NCBI GenBank assembly: GCA_023425025.1
Contig: JAFADG010000020.1
Location: 1-64,000 of the forward strand
Source of the DNA: Bacillota bacterium
GTDB lineage: Bacteria; Bacillota; Clostridia; Christensenellales; Aristaeellaceae
Direction of reading: 5' to 3'
Length of the DNA stretch: 64,000 nt
Shown piece by piece: positions 41,701 through 50,857 of this stretch (its first letter is position 1; the number at the start of each line of letters is the position of its first letter). The translations under genes and the position numbers were made by a program. Below the pieces are notes generated by a model. It did no database searches and was not told the DNA's origin. It worked only from the letters and a program-made list of their open reading frames with translations.

Positions 41701-43110
41701 GTGAAACAGCAGCGCATGAATTTCAGGCTGTTGGCCCTCATGCTCGTAGGGCTGTTTGCGTTGCTCGCGGCGTATGGCGGGTACAGCGTAACCGTATACG
41801 GCAACCGCTGGGTATCCCATCGCGGCAATCAGCGGACGCAGGCGGCGATCAGCAATGTCGTGCGGGGCGATGTGCTGGACCGCAGCGGCATTGTGCTGGC
41901 GACCACCGGCGAGGACGGCCGCGTTTATCAAAAGGATGAGGCAAGCCGCCGGGCCGTCGTGCATCTGCTGGGGGACGAGGCAAAGTATGTTTCCAACGGT
42001 GTGGAATCCTTTATGGCCAGCTATCTGCTGGGGCTTGACACCTCAATCACGGAGCGGCTGGTGCAAACGCTCAACGGCTCTATACGCAAGGGCGACAGCG
42101 TGGCATTGACGGTGGACAGCAAGCTGTGCACGGCGATTGCCGGCGCGTTCCCTGCCGGCAAGTCCGGCGCGGCCTTTGTGATGAACTACAAAACGGGCGA
42201 AGTGCTGGCGTTGGTGAGCCTGCCCACCTTTGACCCTTACAAGGCCGGCGGCATATCGGACAGCGATCCCGAAAAGCCCTTCTGGAACAGGGTGACGCAG
42301 GCAAAGTATCCCCCCGGCAGCACGTTCAAAATCATCACTACGGCCAGCGCGCTGGAGAACCTGCCGGACATCGCCTCCAGGACACTGCTCTGTACGGGGC
42401 AGATGCCCGTTGGCAACAATGTGGTCGTCACCGACTTTGGCCGTCAGGTGCACAATGAGTTGAAGCTGACGCAAGCCTTTGCGGTAAGCTGCAACAATGC
42501 GTTTGCGTCCCTGGCGCTGGAGCTGGGGGACGAGCGGCTTCGGAAAACGGCGGAGGCCTTTGGCCTCAATGACAATTTTCTCTTTCGCGACCTGGTGGTG
42601 GAAAACAGCGTCTATCCCACCTCCGGGCGCGACCAGGCGCAGATCGCCTGGTCCGGGCCTGGCCAGGGGAACATTGAGATGACGCCTCTGCACATGTGCA
42701 TGGTGGCGGCGTCGGTAGCCAACAACGGCGTGATGATGGAGCCCGGGCTCATCAAATCGGTCATCAATGACAGCGGGGCCGTGCGCAGCGAGTATACGCC
42801 CAGGGTCTACAGAAAGGCCATGCCGGAGGATGTCGCGAGGTTTATCAAGTCGGCCATGCGGGCCGTGACCACATCCGGTACCGGCGTCAACGCCAATGTG
42901 GACGGGCTGACCGTCTACGGAAAAACGGGCTCCGCGGAAACGGAAATCAACAAGGTGTATACCGTCCATGGCTGGTATGTGGGTTTTTTGGGGGACCAGG
43001 ACCTGCCCTATGCCCTCAGCGTGCTGGTGGAGGATGTGGAAAGCGGCGGTACCGCGGCGGCGCCCATTGCCAAAAAGATATTCGAATACATGAAGAGCAA
43101 TTATCGGTGA
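41701..43110 (+). CDS. Class B penicillin-binding protein (PBP2/FtsI/PbpA type)
   Basis: A 469-residue transpeptidase with one N-terminal membrane span, a short pedestal domain and a C-terminal transpeptidase domain. Active-site motifs are Ser207-TF-Lys210, Ser263-C-Asn265 and Lys408-TG. It is short for a class B PBP and close in size to actinobacterial PbpA. GTG at 41701 lies 7 bp after GGGGG; an in-frame GTG at 41695 is too close. It cross-links peptidoglycan in partnership with the SEDS protein upstream. Confidence 0.92.
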   Translation: MKQQRMNFRLLALMLVGLFALLAAYGGYSVTVYGNRWVSHRGNQRTQAAISNVVRGDVLDRSGIVLATTGEDGRVYQKDEASRRAVVHLLGDEAKYVSNGVESFMASYLLGLDTSITERLVQTLNGSIRKGDSVALTVDSKLCTAIAGAFPAGKSGAAFVMNYKTGEVLALVSLPTFDPYKAGGISDSDPEKPFWNRVTQAKYPPGSTFKIITTASALENLPDIASRTLLCTGQMPVGNNVVVTDFGRQVHNELKLTQAFAVSCNNAFASLALELGDERLRKTAEAFGLNDNFLFRDLVVENSVYPTSGRDQAQIAWSGPGQGNIEMTPLHMCMVAASVANNGVMMEPGLIKSVINDSGAVRSEYTPRVYRKAMPEDVARFIKSAMRAVTTSGTGVNANVDGLTVYGKTGSAETEINKVYTVHGWYVGFLGDQDLPYALSVLVEDVESGGTAAAPIAKKIFEYMKSNYR

Positions 43111-43115
43111 AAAGC

Positions 43116-43144
43116 GAAGGAGCCGGGCAAAGCCCGGCTCCTTC
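43116..43144. terminator. Terminator-like hairpin after the PBP gene
   Basis: A perfect 13-bp stem (43116-43128 with 43132-43144) and 3-nt loop. The T run is absent, so termination strength is uncertain. Confidence 0.6.
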
Positions 43145-43149
43145 TCAGA

Positions 43150-43446
43150 CCATCGACAACCTCCTGGGAGGTATCGGAGTGCCCAGGCCCTCTGATGACA
43201 GATCGAAAATCAGCGACATGCGCGGTGAGTGAGGTGAACGCTGCCAGTGGCAGCAAAGAGCGAACCGAACGAATCAACCGAAACAAGCGGCTGTAAGCCG
43301 CGCTGATTGAGGATGCGGAGATTTTCACGGGAATTTCGAAGAAATTCCTACCTTGCCCGAGCAAACGGCCGCAAAAGGCTATGCCTTTTTGCAGTGCAGC
43401 GAGGGTAAAACTCGAAAAAGTGGCTATCGCCACTTTTTCGATAACT
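43150..43446. repeat. Hairpin-dense non-coding block
   Basis: About 300 bp with at least six short perfect hairpins: CCTCC-TG-GGAGG, GCTGCCA-G-TGGCAGC, GCGGC-TGTAA-GCCGC, GGAATTTC-GAA-GAAATTCC, an AAAAGGC-TAT-GCCTTTTT hairpin, and a 13-bp stem at 43412-43441. A minus-strand frame is open across it but lacks a ribosome site and protein-like character. It may be a dispersed repeat or structured RNA; nothing else is seen in the gap. Confidence 0.5.
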
Positions 43447-43749
43447 TCAGGCCTCGTTCCTGGGGTCGCGGCTCTTTTGCTTGGGCGCAAGGGGATTGAT
43501 ATATTCAATCTCCAGCCGATCAAAGGAAATGCTCTCCACAAAATGCTCCTGGGTAAAGCGGGTTTGGCCAAACTCCTCCCACTCCCGCTGGTTTTTGGAA
43601 AGCCACAGGGGGCGGGAAAGGTCCAGCTCCTTCAAAGCTTCCTGTAGCGCCTCCATCGGATCATCCCGAAAACAGGGGACAGTCGCTTGCTTTACGATTC
43701 GGTGGCCCCTGATCATGCGGACCCACAGGCTGGATGTGGATGTTTGCAA
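43447..43749 (-). CDS. Conserved hypothetical protein
   Basis: A 100-residue soluble protein with a repeated type of pattern: RGHRIVKQATV at the start and ELDLSRPLWLSKNQREWEEF, then HFVESISFDRLEIEYI. Similar small proteins occur in Clostridia without known function. The start is probably TTG at 43749, 8 bp after AAGGAGG; an in-frame ATG at 43755 is only 2 bp from it. It is divergent from the YycJ gene. Confidence 0.7.
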   Translation of the reverse strand: MQTSTSSLWVRMIRGHRIVKQATVPCFRDDPMEALQEALKELDLSRPLWLSKNQREWEEFGQTRFTQEHFVESISFDRLEIEYINPLAPKQKSRDPRNEA

Positions 43750-43816
43750 CAGCATATCCTCCTTGGATTGATACCATCATTATGGGGCAGCCGGCGTAAA
43801 AACGCAAGATGCTGTA

Positions 43817-43845
43817 TTGCTATCCCTTGAAAACCGCGATATAAT
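43817..43845 (+). promoter_or_regulatory. Promoter of the YycJ operon
   Basis: TTGCTA (43817-43822), 17-bp spacer, TATAAT (43840-43845), about 36 bp before the start codon. Confidence 0.65.
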
Positions 43846-43881
43846 GAAAAATAGATTTCTTTTGGGAAGGGAGGATGCCGG

Positions 43882-44715
43882 ATGGAAATGACCTTCTGCC
43901 CCCTGTTCAGCGGGTCCAGCGGCAACGCGCTGTACGTGGCGTCTGAGCGCACACGGCTTTTGATCGATGCCGGGCTGCCCGGGAAAACGGTGGTGGATGC
44001 CCTGACACAAATCGGCGTCAGCCCTGCCAGCCTGTCGGCCATACTGATCACCCATGAGCACAGCGACCATGTGCGGGGCGCGGGGATCCTGAGCCGCAAA
44101 TTTGATTTGCCCATTTACGCCACGCCGGGGACCTGGTATGCCATGGAGCGGGCCATCGGCCCCGTCAGCCAGCGCAACCGCCGGGAGTTTTATCCCGATA
44201 CGGATTTTTATGTGGATGAGATCGGCGTCACGCCGTTTTTGATCCCCCACGACGCGGCGGAGCCGGTGGGCTACCGCCTGAGCCACTCAACTTTCAGCGT
44301 AGCCACCGCGACGGATATGGGCATCGTCCGCAAGAATGTACTGGAACAGCTGGCTGGGGTGGACCTTTTGCTGCTGGAAAGCAACCATGATCCGGAGATG
44401 CTCAAACACAACCCCCATTATTCCCAGACGCTGAAAAGGCGCATTCTGGGCAATAAGGGCCATTTGAGCAACGATGCCTGCGCCGAGGCGGTGCTGGCGC
44501 TTTGCAGCACGGGCGTGCGCCATGTGGTGCTGGGCCATTTGAGCGCGGAGAACAACCTGCCGGAGCTGGCCTACAGCACCACCTGCCGGGCGCTTTCGGA
44601 CGCGGGCCTTGTCTGCGGGCAGGATGTGACCGTGGACATGGCCTGGCGGGACCGGGTGGGCAATATATATGTCATTCGGGATGGGCGGATGGAAAAGGCG
44701 CAGTGCTGCGTATAA
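43882..44715 (+). CDS. MBL-fold hydrolase, YycJ/WalJ type
   Basis: A 277-residue cytoplasmic metallo-beta-lactamase-fold protein. FSGSSGNALYV at the N-terminus and THEHSDHVRG give the zinc-ligand motif; LLLESNHDPEMLKHNPHYSQTLKRRI is a YycJ hallmark. In Bacilli the gene belongs to the walRK cluster and is linked to cell-wall/replication coordination, possibly as an exonuclease. GGGAGG precedes the ATG. No walRK genes are nearby. Confidence 0.9.
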   Translation: MEMTFCPLFSGSSGNALYVASERTRLLIDAGLPGKTVVDALTQIGVSPASLSAILITHEHSDHVRGAGILSRKFDLPIYATPGTWYAMERAIGPVSQRNRREFYPDTDFYVDEIGVTPFLIPHDAAEPVGYRLSHSTFSVATATDMGIVRKNVLEQLAGVDLLLLESNHDPEMLKHNPHYSQTLKRRILGNKGHLSNDACAEAVLALCSTGVRHVVLGHLSAENNLPELAYSTTCRALSDAGLVCGQDVTVDMAWRDRVGNIYVIRDGRMEKAQCCV

Positions 44716-44787
44716 CGCGAAGGCGGCACTGCCGTTCATCGATCGATCAAGCCGGTTCCTGACAGGCGCTTTTAAGGGGGAAACAGG

Positions 44788-45765
44788 TTGTCCAGACTCG
44801 GGAAGACTGTGGGCGCGCGCAGCGTGCTCCTGCTGCTGCTCATCACGGTATTGCTTCGTTTCGGCTTTGATTTTGGGTTTTACGCCCTGTTTGGCGAAGC
44901 GGCGCTTTTGCAGCCGGAAATATACTACGCGGTTATCATGCTCAAGGGAGTATTGGTGTTTGGCCTCCCTGTGCTTTTATTTATCTACCTGCTGCGCCCC
45001 CGCTATACGCCGGTGCTTCGGGCCAAGCTGAATTATCCCCCGTTTTCCGCGGCGGTAAGGGTGGTATTTGCGGGTATCGTGGGTACCTTTATGCTGGAAA
45101 TGTACTCCAGCCTGTGGGGACTTTTGCTGGAGTGGATCGGTATCCCGCTGTGGGCGCAGAATGTACTCCTGCCCAACAATGGCGCCCAGATCCTGCTGGC
45201 AGTGACCGCGTTGGCCATTTTCCCGGCGGTCCTGGAAGAATTGATGTTCAGGGGCGTGCTTCTGGAAGGGCTTCGGCGGGAGATGTCGTTCAAATGGGCA
45301 TTATGGCTGACCGCCTTGCTGTTTGCGTTTATGCATGGGTCCCTTGGGGGCCTGCCTACGCATTTGGCATTGGGTTTTATGATTACGCTGCTTGCGGTAA
45401 GGCAGAACAATTTGCAGCTTCCCATGCTGTACCACTTTGTGCATAACGCGGTTTCCCTGATCATGTCGCTGTACTTCCGCAATTTGTGGGAAAACATAGA
45501 GTTCAGCGCGCAGGCCACACAGGAGCTTCAAAGCCAGGGCCTTGCGGCCGCCGTCATGAGCATGCTGTCCATGGCGGTGCTGCTTACCTACATTTACTGG
45601 CGGATTCTCCGCCCGCTGCTGGCCAAAGAGAATCTTCCTGACGGCGATGCCCATGCCCATGCGGCGCCGATGACATACCGCGGCAGGGTCATGACCGCCG
45701 CGCTGGTCGGGGCTTTGCTGCTGCTTTTGTTACCCTGGTATGTGCTCAACGCGCTTCCGGCCTGA
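44788..45765 (+). CDS. CPBP-family intramembrane glutamic protease
   Basis: A 325-residue membrane protein with about eight spans and the CPBP (Abi) motifs EELMFRGVLLEGLRR, FAFMHGS and YHFVHNAVS that form the intramembrane active site. Family roles include prenyl-protein-like processing, bacteriocin immunity and anti-sigma cleavage; the role here is unknown. The start is TTG at 44788 with AAGGGGG upstream. It lies in a run with YycJ and RlmH, likely one transcript. Confidence 0.88.
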   Translation: MSRLGKTVGARSVLLLLLITVLLRFGFDFGFYALFGEAALLQPEIYYAVIMLKGVLVFGLPVLLFIYLLRPRYTPVLRAKLNYPPFSAAVRVVFAGIVGTFMLEMYSSLWGLLLEWIGIPLWAQNVLLPNNGAQILLAVTALAIFPAVLEELMFRGVLLEGLRREMSFKWALWLTALLFAFMHGSLGGLPTHLALGFMITLLAVRQNNLQLPMLYHFVHNAVSLIMSLYFRNLWENIEFSAQATQELQSQGLAAAVMSMLSMAVLLTYIYWRILRPLLAKENLPDGDAHAHAAPMTYRGRVMTAALVGALLLLLLPWYVLNALPA

Positions 45766-45826
45766 CCGGCGGCAAAGCAAAATACGATACGTTCAGGGGG
45801 AACCTTGCTCCCGGAAAGGCAGCGCC

Positions 45827-46306
45827 ATGCAGCTTGCTGTTCTTTGCCTTGGAAAGCTCAGGGAAAAGCATTGGCGCGAGGCCGCGGACGAGTACGTGAA
45901 AAGGCTGTCGCGCTATGGCCGCATAGAGGAAGTGGAACTGCCGGATGAGCCGGGGCCGGCGGATGAAAGCGAAGCGCTTTGCCAAAGGGTGATGGACAGG
46001 GAAGCCGAGCGGCTGCTTGCCAGGGTGAAGCCCGGCGATTACGTGATTGCCCTGACGATAGACGGCCGGCAGTGGGACAGCGCGGAGTATGCCAGGCATC
46101 TGTACGGCCTGCCGCAAAAGGGGTATCAGCGGGCGGTGTTCGTGATCGGCGGGTCTCTGGGCCTGGGCCGGGCGGTGCTCGAGCGGGCGGATGAAAAGCT
46201 GTCGCTGTCGAAAATGACCTTTCCCCACCAATTGGCACGGGTGCTTTTGCTGGAGCAGATATACCGCTTCGCGAAAATCAACGCGGGGGAGCGGTATCAT
46301 AAATAA
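45827..46306 (+). CDS. rlmH: 23S rRNA (pseudouridine1915-N3)-methyltransferase RlmH
   Basis: A 159-residue SPOUT-class methyltransferase of exactly family length, which methylates pseudouridine 1915 in helix 69 of 23S rRNA. The SAM-binding trefoil knot is seen in AVFVIGGSLGLG, and the C-terminus RVLLLEQIYRFAKINAGERYHK is highly conserved. The ATG at 45827 follows GGAAAGG; longer in-frame starts overlap the preceding gene. YycJ and RlmH are also close neighbours in Bacillus. Confidence 0.95.
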   Translation: MQLAVLCLGKLREKHWREAADEYVKRLSRYGRIEEVELPDEPGPADESEALCQRVMDREAERLLARVKPGDYVIALTIDGRQWDSAEYARHLYGLPQKGYQRAVFVIGGSLGLGRAVLERADEKLSLSKMTFPHQLARVLLLEQIYRFAKINAGERYHK

Positions 46307-46314
46307 TGAACTCG

Positions 46315-46341
46315 AAGGGCGGGAATATTGATTCCGCCCTT
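46315..46341. terminator. Hairpin terminator after rlmH
   Basis: AAGGGCGG (46315-46322) pairs with CCGCCCTT (46334-46341), extended by inner A:T pairs; a weak T stretch follows. The remaining gap to 46500 is AT-rich around 46360-46378 and likely holds the korA promoter, but no clear -35 is seen. Confidence 0.55.
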
Positions 46342-46500
46342 GTTTCATATGCGGAAGGAGTATGTTATATATATATCAGCGCACCGCGAAGGGATTGCCG
46401 GCGGCTGTGGAGAAGTATGGAATATTCCATTTCGAAATTCAGGGGCGATTGCGCAAAAGCACGGCACAAAAGCCGGGATCAATGTATCGGAGGGATGAGC

Positions 46501-48171
46501 GTGTATAACTTATTGATTGGCGGAGCGGCCGGACAGGGGATTGACACCACGGCCGCTATTTTGGAGAAATTATTGAAACGTTCCGGATACAACGTTTTTA
46601 CCATGCGTGATTTCATGTCCCGCATCAGGGGCGGGCACAATTTTTGCACCATCCGCTTTGGGGCGGAGCCGGTGCGGTCCCATTCCAGCCGCCTGGATGG
46701 CATTATTGCCCTGAACAGGGAAACGGTGGAGGTCCATAAGGATGAGCTTTCGGAAAACGGCTTCATTCTGTGCGACAAAAAGCTGGAGATCGACGACCCG
46801 CGGGCCATCGTGCTGGATATGGATGACAAGGCCAAGGCCCTTGGCAGCTCCCGGGCATCCGGCAGCATCGCCGTGGGCGCCGTATTGAAGCTCTTTGGCG
46901 AAAACCTGGAGCTTATTGAGCCCGTGTATCAGGAAGCGGTGCATCCTGTTTTTTACGAAATCAATATCAAGGCCGTACATGAAGGCTATGGCTTGGTGGA
47001 AAAGCGGTTTGAGCATTTGCAGGGCGCTTGTTCCGACTGGCTGCTCTTAAGCGGCAACAAGGCCCTGGCCTTGGGCGCGCTGGCGGCGGGGCTGAAGTTC
47101 TATTCCGCGTACCCCATGTCGCCTTCCACCTCCATCATGGAATACCTGGCCGGCAAGAGCAAGGCGGCGGGCATCGTGGTGGAACAGGCGGAGGATGAGA
47201 TTGCCGCCATGAACATGGCCATCGGCGCATCCTTTGCCGGGGCCAGGGCCATGACCGGCACCTCCGGCGGCGGCTTCTCCCTGAAGGTGGAAGCGCTGGG
47301 CCTCTCCGGCATGGCGGAAATTCCCCTGGTGGTGGTGGATGTGCAGCGGCCGGGGCCGGTTACAGGCCTGCCCACCCGTACGGAGCAAAGCGATTTGAAG
47401 TTTGTGATCTCCGCTTCTCAGGGCGAGTTCCCGCGTATGGTCATTGCCCTTCGGGACCAGGAGGATGCCTTTTATCAGACGGCCAGGGCCTTTGACATCG
47501 CGGAACGGTACCAAATCCCCGTGATCCTCTTAAGCGACCAGTACCTGGGCGACGCTACCGCGACGGTAAAGCCCTTTGGTCTGGATAAAATCAGCGTGGC
47601 TTCGCCTGCCCGGGAATGGACGGGGGAAGGGGAATACCTGCGCTACAAATATACCGAAGACGGCATTTCTCCAAGGCTGATCCCCGGCAAGGCCAAGGCG
47701 TTTGTAGCCGCCGACAGTGACGAGCATGACGAGCGCGGATATATCATCGAGGATGCCGAAACGCGCAACAAGATGATGCAAAAGCGCATGGGCAAAATTG
47801 ATATGCTCAAAGCGGAGCTGCAGGAGCCGGAATTCGTCGGCGCGGAGGATTTTGATACCCTGCTGGTGGGCTGGGGCTCATTAAAAGGCCCGCTGCATGA
47901 GGCTGTGGCCATACTCAATAAGGAGACCAACGAAAAATACGCGGCGCTGGTGTTTGGGGATGTATACCCCCTGCCGGAAAAGCTGTTCCGCGAAAAAGCG
48001 GCAAAGGCGCGGCGCATCGTGAATGTGGAACAGAATTACACCGGGCAGCTGAGCCAGCTGATCCGCGAGGCGACCGGCATCGCCTGCACGGATGCCGTGC
48101 TCAAATATGACGGGCGGCAATTGTCCGGCGAAGAAATTGCGGGTCTGATCAAAGGAGGCGAATCAAAATGA
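46501..48171 (+). CDS. korA: 2-oxoacid:ferredoxin oxidoreductase, fused gamma-alpha subunit
   Basis: A 556-residue subunit of a 2-oxoacid:acceptor oxidoreductase, which makes acyl-CoA from a 2-oxoacid and reduces ferredoxin. Residues 1-190 are the gamma domain (IGGAAGQGIDT), and the rest is the alpha (pyrimidine-binding) domain, with AYPMSPSTSIMEYLA and the TGTSGGGFSL block. GTG at 46501 lies 7 bp after GGAGG; an ATG at 46495 directly abuts the site. Its stop overlaps the beta-subunit start (ATGA). Substrate could be 2-oxoglutarate, 2-oxoisovalerate or similar. Confidence 0.93.
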   Translation: MYNLLIGGAAGQGIDTTAAILEKLLKRSGYNVFTMRDFMSRIRGGHNFCTIRFGAEPVRSHSSRLDGIIALNRETVEVHKDELSENGFILCDKKLEIDDPRAIVLDMDDKAKALGSSRASGSIAVGAVLKLFGENLELIEPVYQEAVHPVFYEINIKAVHEGYGLVEKRFEHLQGACSDWLLLSGNKALALGALAAGLKFYSAYPMSPSTSIMEYLAGKSKAAGIVVEQAEDEIAAMNMAIGASFAGARAMTGTSGGGFSLKVEALGLSGMAEIPLVVVDVQRPGPVTGLPTRTEQSDLKFVISASQGEFPRMVIALRDQEDAFYQTARAFDIAERYQIPVILLSDQYLGDATATVKPFGLDKISVASPAREWTGEGEYLRYKYTEDGISPRLIPGKAKAFVAADSDEHDERGYIIEDAETRNKMMQKRMGKIDMLKAELQEPEFVGAEDFDTLLVGWGSLKGPLHEAVAILNKETNEKYAALVFGDVYPLPEKLFREKAAKARRIVNVEQNYTGQLSQLIREATGIACTDAVLKYDGRQLSGEEIAGLIKGGESK

Positions 48172-49019
48172 GCGATAAGAAATTTGCGACCCATGAAACG
48201 GCCTGGTGCCCCGGCTGCGGCAACTTCAGCATTTTAAGCTGTTTAAAGACCGCCCTGGAAGAGCTTAACAAGGATCCCCACGAGGTATTGATGGTGGCCG
48301 GCATCGGCCAGGCGGCCAAAACGCCCCAGTATATCACCGCCAACTCCTTCTGCGGCCTGCACGGCCGGTCGCTGCCGGCGGCGGTGGCGGCCAAAATCGC
48401 CAACGAATCCCTGACGGTGATCGTGAATACCGGCGACGGCGATTCTTACGGCGAGGGCGGCAATCATTTTTTGCACAACATGCGCCGCAATGTTGACATC
48501 ACCCACTTTGTGCATGATAATCAAATCTATGGCCTGACCAAGGGCCAGGCGTCTCCTACCACCCAGGAGGGAATGGTCACCGGTGTGCAGGCGGATGGCA
48601 GCATGAACACGGCGCTCAACCCCATCCTCCTGGCCATTGCCGCCGGCGCGGGCTTTGTGGGCCGCGGTTTCAGCGGCCAGCCCAAGCATCTCACAGAGCT
48701 GATGAAGCAGGCCATCGAATATCCCGGCTACGCGCTGGTGGATATCTTCCAGCCCTGCGTGAGCTTCAACAAGCTGAACACCTTTGCCTGGTACCAGCAG
48801 CGCGCCTATATCCTGGGCGAGGATTACGACCCCACCGATAAGCTTCGCGCCATGGAAAAGGCCATGGAGTTCTATGACAAAATCCCCCTTGGCGTTATCT
48901 TCCGGGAGGACCGGCCCACCTTCCACCGCAAGCACCCCGTATTGCACGAGGGCGTGCCCCTTTTGGACATTCCGGCGGACCGGGCTGTGGTGGAAAAGCT
49001 TATACTCGAAACAGCCTGA
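48168..49019 (+). CDS. korB: 2-oxoacid:ferredoxin oxidoreductase beta subunit
   Basis: A 283-residue thiamine-diphosphate-binding subunit. CPGCG near the N-terminus begins the iron-sulfur/TPP region; VNTGDGDSYGEGGNHF is the TPP/Mg motif, and FVHDNQIYGLTKGQASPTT is the KorB-type block. No separate ferredoxin subunit is encoded here, consistent with two-subunit clostridial and archaeal forms. It ends at a bidirectional terminator. Confidence 0.95.
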   Translation: MSDKKFATHETAWCPGCGNFSILSCLKTALEELNKDPHEVLMVAGIGQAAKTPQYITANSFCGLHGRSLPAAVAAKIANESLTVIVNTGDGDSYGEGGNHFLHNMRRNVDITHFVHDNQIYGLTKGQASPTTQEGMVTGVQADGSMNTALNPILLAIAAGAGFVGRGFSGQPKHLTELMKQAIEYPGYALVDIFQPCVSFNKLNTFAWYQQRAYILGEDYDPTDKLRAMEKAMEFYDKIPLGVIFREDRPTFHRKHPVLHEGVPLLDIPADRAVVEKLILETA

Positions 49020-49033
49020 TTTACAGGACAAAC

Positions 49034-49074
49034 AAAGAGCGCCGGACTTCCTTGCGAAATCCGGCGCTCTTTTT
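49034..49074. terminator. Bidirectional terminator after korB
   Basis: A perfect 13-bp stem (49034-49046 with 49060-49072) with A and T runs on either side. It is shared with the facing L,D-transpeptidase gene. Confidence 0.88.
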
Positions 49075-49080
49075 ATCTTC

Positions 49081-50793
49081 TTACTTGGCGTAGGCAGCGT
49101 TGATGGCTTCCAGCTCGCTTTTGCGCATGGGCGGCGCGCAGGCGGGGCAGCGGGTGAGGGAGGCGAAGGTGTCGTCTTCCAGCTGTCCGTAGGTAAAGCC
49201 CGACAGCGGCAGGAATTTCGCTTTCACATCCGGGCAGTTGGCATCGCTGTGGTAATAGGTGCCGCCTTCGGGGTTGTAATACAGCGGGGTGTCGTTGCCG
49301 GGAATGGAGACCTGGCGCCCCTTGTAATCTTCCCAGATCAGGACCCGGGTGTTATTCTCCAGGTTGTTCCACAGCCAGGTCATGTTGACGCCCTGAGAGT
49401 TCTTTCTGCGCTGCACGCGAATGCAGCCATGGCTGGCCTTGGTGCCCAGCTTGGGCTCCGTTTTGTCAAAATACTTGCTGCCATCCCCCCGCAGGGTGTA
49501 GGGCACCTGATGGATCAGGTTGCCGTTGTTGAAGCGGATGGCCATTTCACAGTGCAGGTTGTCGGACATGAACTTGCCGACCCTGCTGACCAGAAGATAA
49601 TCGCCGGCCTGGGTTTCCGTGTACAGCTTATCTGGGTCGCTTACAAGCCCCGTGGAAACAAGCAGTTCTGAGAACAGCTTGCCATCCTTGAAGATGTACA
49701 TCCGCTGGGTTAATTTATCGATGACCAGACCATACTTTTTGGAGGGGCTCTTGGTTTTCAGCAGGTTGGTTTTCACATACCCCTGCACCATTTCGCCAAA
49801 CACTTTTACTTTGCTGTCGTGAAAAGAGCTGGAGTAAGATTCCACCAGGCTCCAGCCATTGTCTAGAGTTTCCAGCACCCGTACGCCCTGGGACCAATAC
49901 GTCACTTCGCCTACCGGCTCGGCATCGTCTTCCGGCCTTGCGCGCAGCTTATAAGCGAGCTTTTCATTGCCGTCCAGCACGGTAATGGGCTGCAGCATCA
50001 CTTCCCAGATGGCCGCCTCGTTGGTGATATCCATCGGCAGCGTCCAGTAATTCAACTCCCCATTGGAAGGGGTGTGGCTGAAATCCGCGGGGGCTACGGG
50101 CCTGTCGTCCACCTGGAAGCTGACGGCGGTCTGATCCCCGGCGGCGCCTGCCTCCTCCATCATAATGGAAACATACTGCGCGGTAGAAGTAAAGCCCGTG
50201 TCGTCCGTCAGCTGAAGGATCAGCGTGTATTCCCCCGGCGCAAGTGCCTGCCCCCCGGCGGTGCCGTCCCATGGGATTTCCGACGGGCCGGCCGGGATGA
50301 CGCCCTCATACAAAAGGGTGTCCGGTTCCTGCAGGCGGATCGTAAGCTTGCCCTGCATATTGGCGTTCACCAGCATGTACCAATATGTGCCGGGCACCAT
50401 ATGCGGATCGCTGGGTACGGCGTCGGAAAGAGCGGGGCTTTCCAGGCCGATGGCCACATCGGCCTGAGCACTTTTGTCGCCGCCGTCAAGCCTCAGCTGA
50501 TATGTGCCTTCCGCCGCCAGCCCGTCCTGCACGGTGCCGTCCCAGGAAAAGCTGTTTTCGCCGGCTTTGGCGGGGTAGTTGTCAAACAGGACTTCAGAAG
50601 CGTCGCCCTCCGTCAAAACAATATCCAGCTCCATGTCCGAGGGGGAGGTAAAGCTGATCAGTACCAGCTTGCCGGGGCGAATCAGCGCCGGAAGGTTTGT
50701 GAAGGCCAAATTGCCTTCTGCCAGGGCAGGCAGGCAGGGGGTGATCAGCACGGCGGCCAGGAAAAGGGCGGCCATGCGGCGGAATGGTTGCAT
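49081..50793 (-). CDS. Exported L,D-transpeptidase with FlgD-like Ig repeats and Cys-rich tail
   Basis: A 570-residue secreted protein. Signal peptide 1-25 (PALAEG end); two FlgD-like Ig modules at about 40-110 and 140-205 (each with xxWDGTxxG and a GxYxLxL strand); an SH3-like region near 300-345; a YkuD catalytic domain at about 352-480 with His455-Gly-Cys457-Ile-Arg. The last 60 residues hold HSDANCPDV and CPACAPP, a His/Cys motif that may bind metal. It makes 3-3 peptidoglycan cross-links or attaches proteins. ATG at 50793 has AAGGAGG upstream. Confidence 0.9.
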   Translation of the reverse strand: MQPFRRMAALFLAAVLITPCLPALAEGNLAFTNLPALIRPGKLVLISFTSPSDMELDIVLTEGDASEVLFDNYPAKAGENSFSWDGTVQDGLAAEGTYQLRLDGGDKSAQADVAIGLESPALSDAVPSDPHMVPGTYWYMLVNANMQGKLTIRLQEPDTLLYEGVIPAGPSEIPWDGTAGGQALAPGEYTLILQLTDDTGFTSTAQYVSIMMEEAGAAGDQTAVSFQVDDRPVAPADFSHTPSNGELNYWTLPMDITNEAAIWEVMLQPITVLDGNEKLAYKLRARPEDDAEPVGEVTYWSQGVRVLETLDNGWSLVESYSSSFHDSKVKVFGEMVQGYVKTNLLKTKSPSKKYGLVIDKLTQRMYIFKDGKLFSELLVSTGLVSDPDKLYTETQAGDYLLVSRVGKFMSDNLHCEMAIRFNNGNLIHQVPYTLRGDGSKYFDKTEPKLGTKASHGCIRVQRRKNSQGVNMTWLWNNLENNTRVLIWEDYKGRQVSIPGNDTPLYYNPEGGTYYHSDANCPDVKAKFLPLSGFTYGQLEDDTFASLTRCPACAPPMRKSELEAINAAYAK

Positions 50794-50857
50794 AAACGCC
50801 TCCTTGCTTTTGGGTTTTGGTAGCTTAAGTATACCAGCAGGCACGCCGCAAAAACAA

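Noticed and set aside
43101..43571. 156-residue minus-strand open frame across the hairpin block
   Set aside because: It overlaps the conserved 100-residue gene in another frame, spans many hairpins and lacks a ribosome site.
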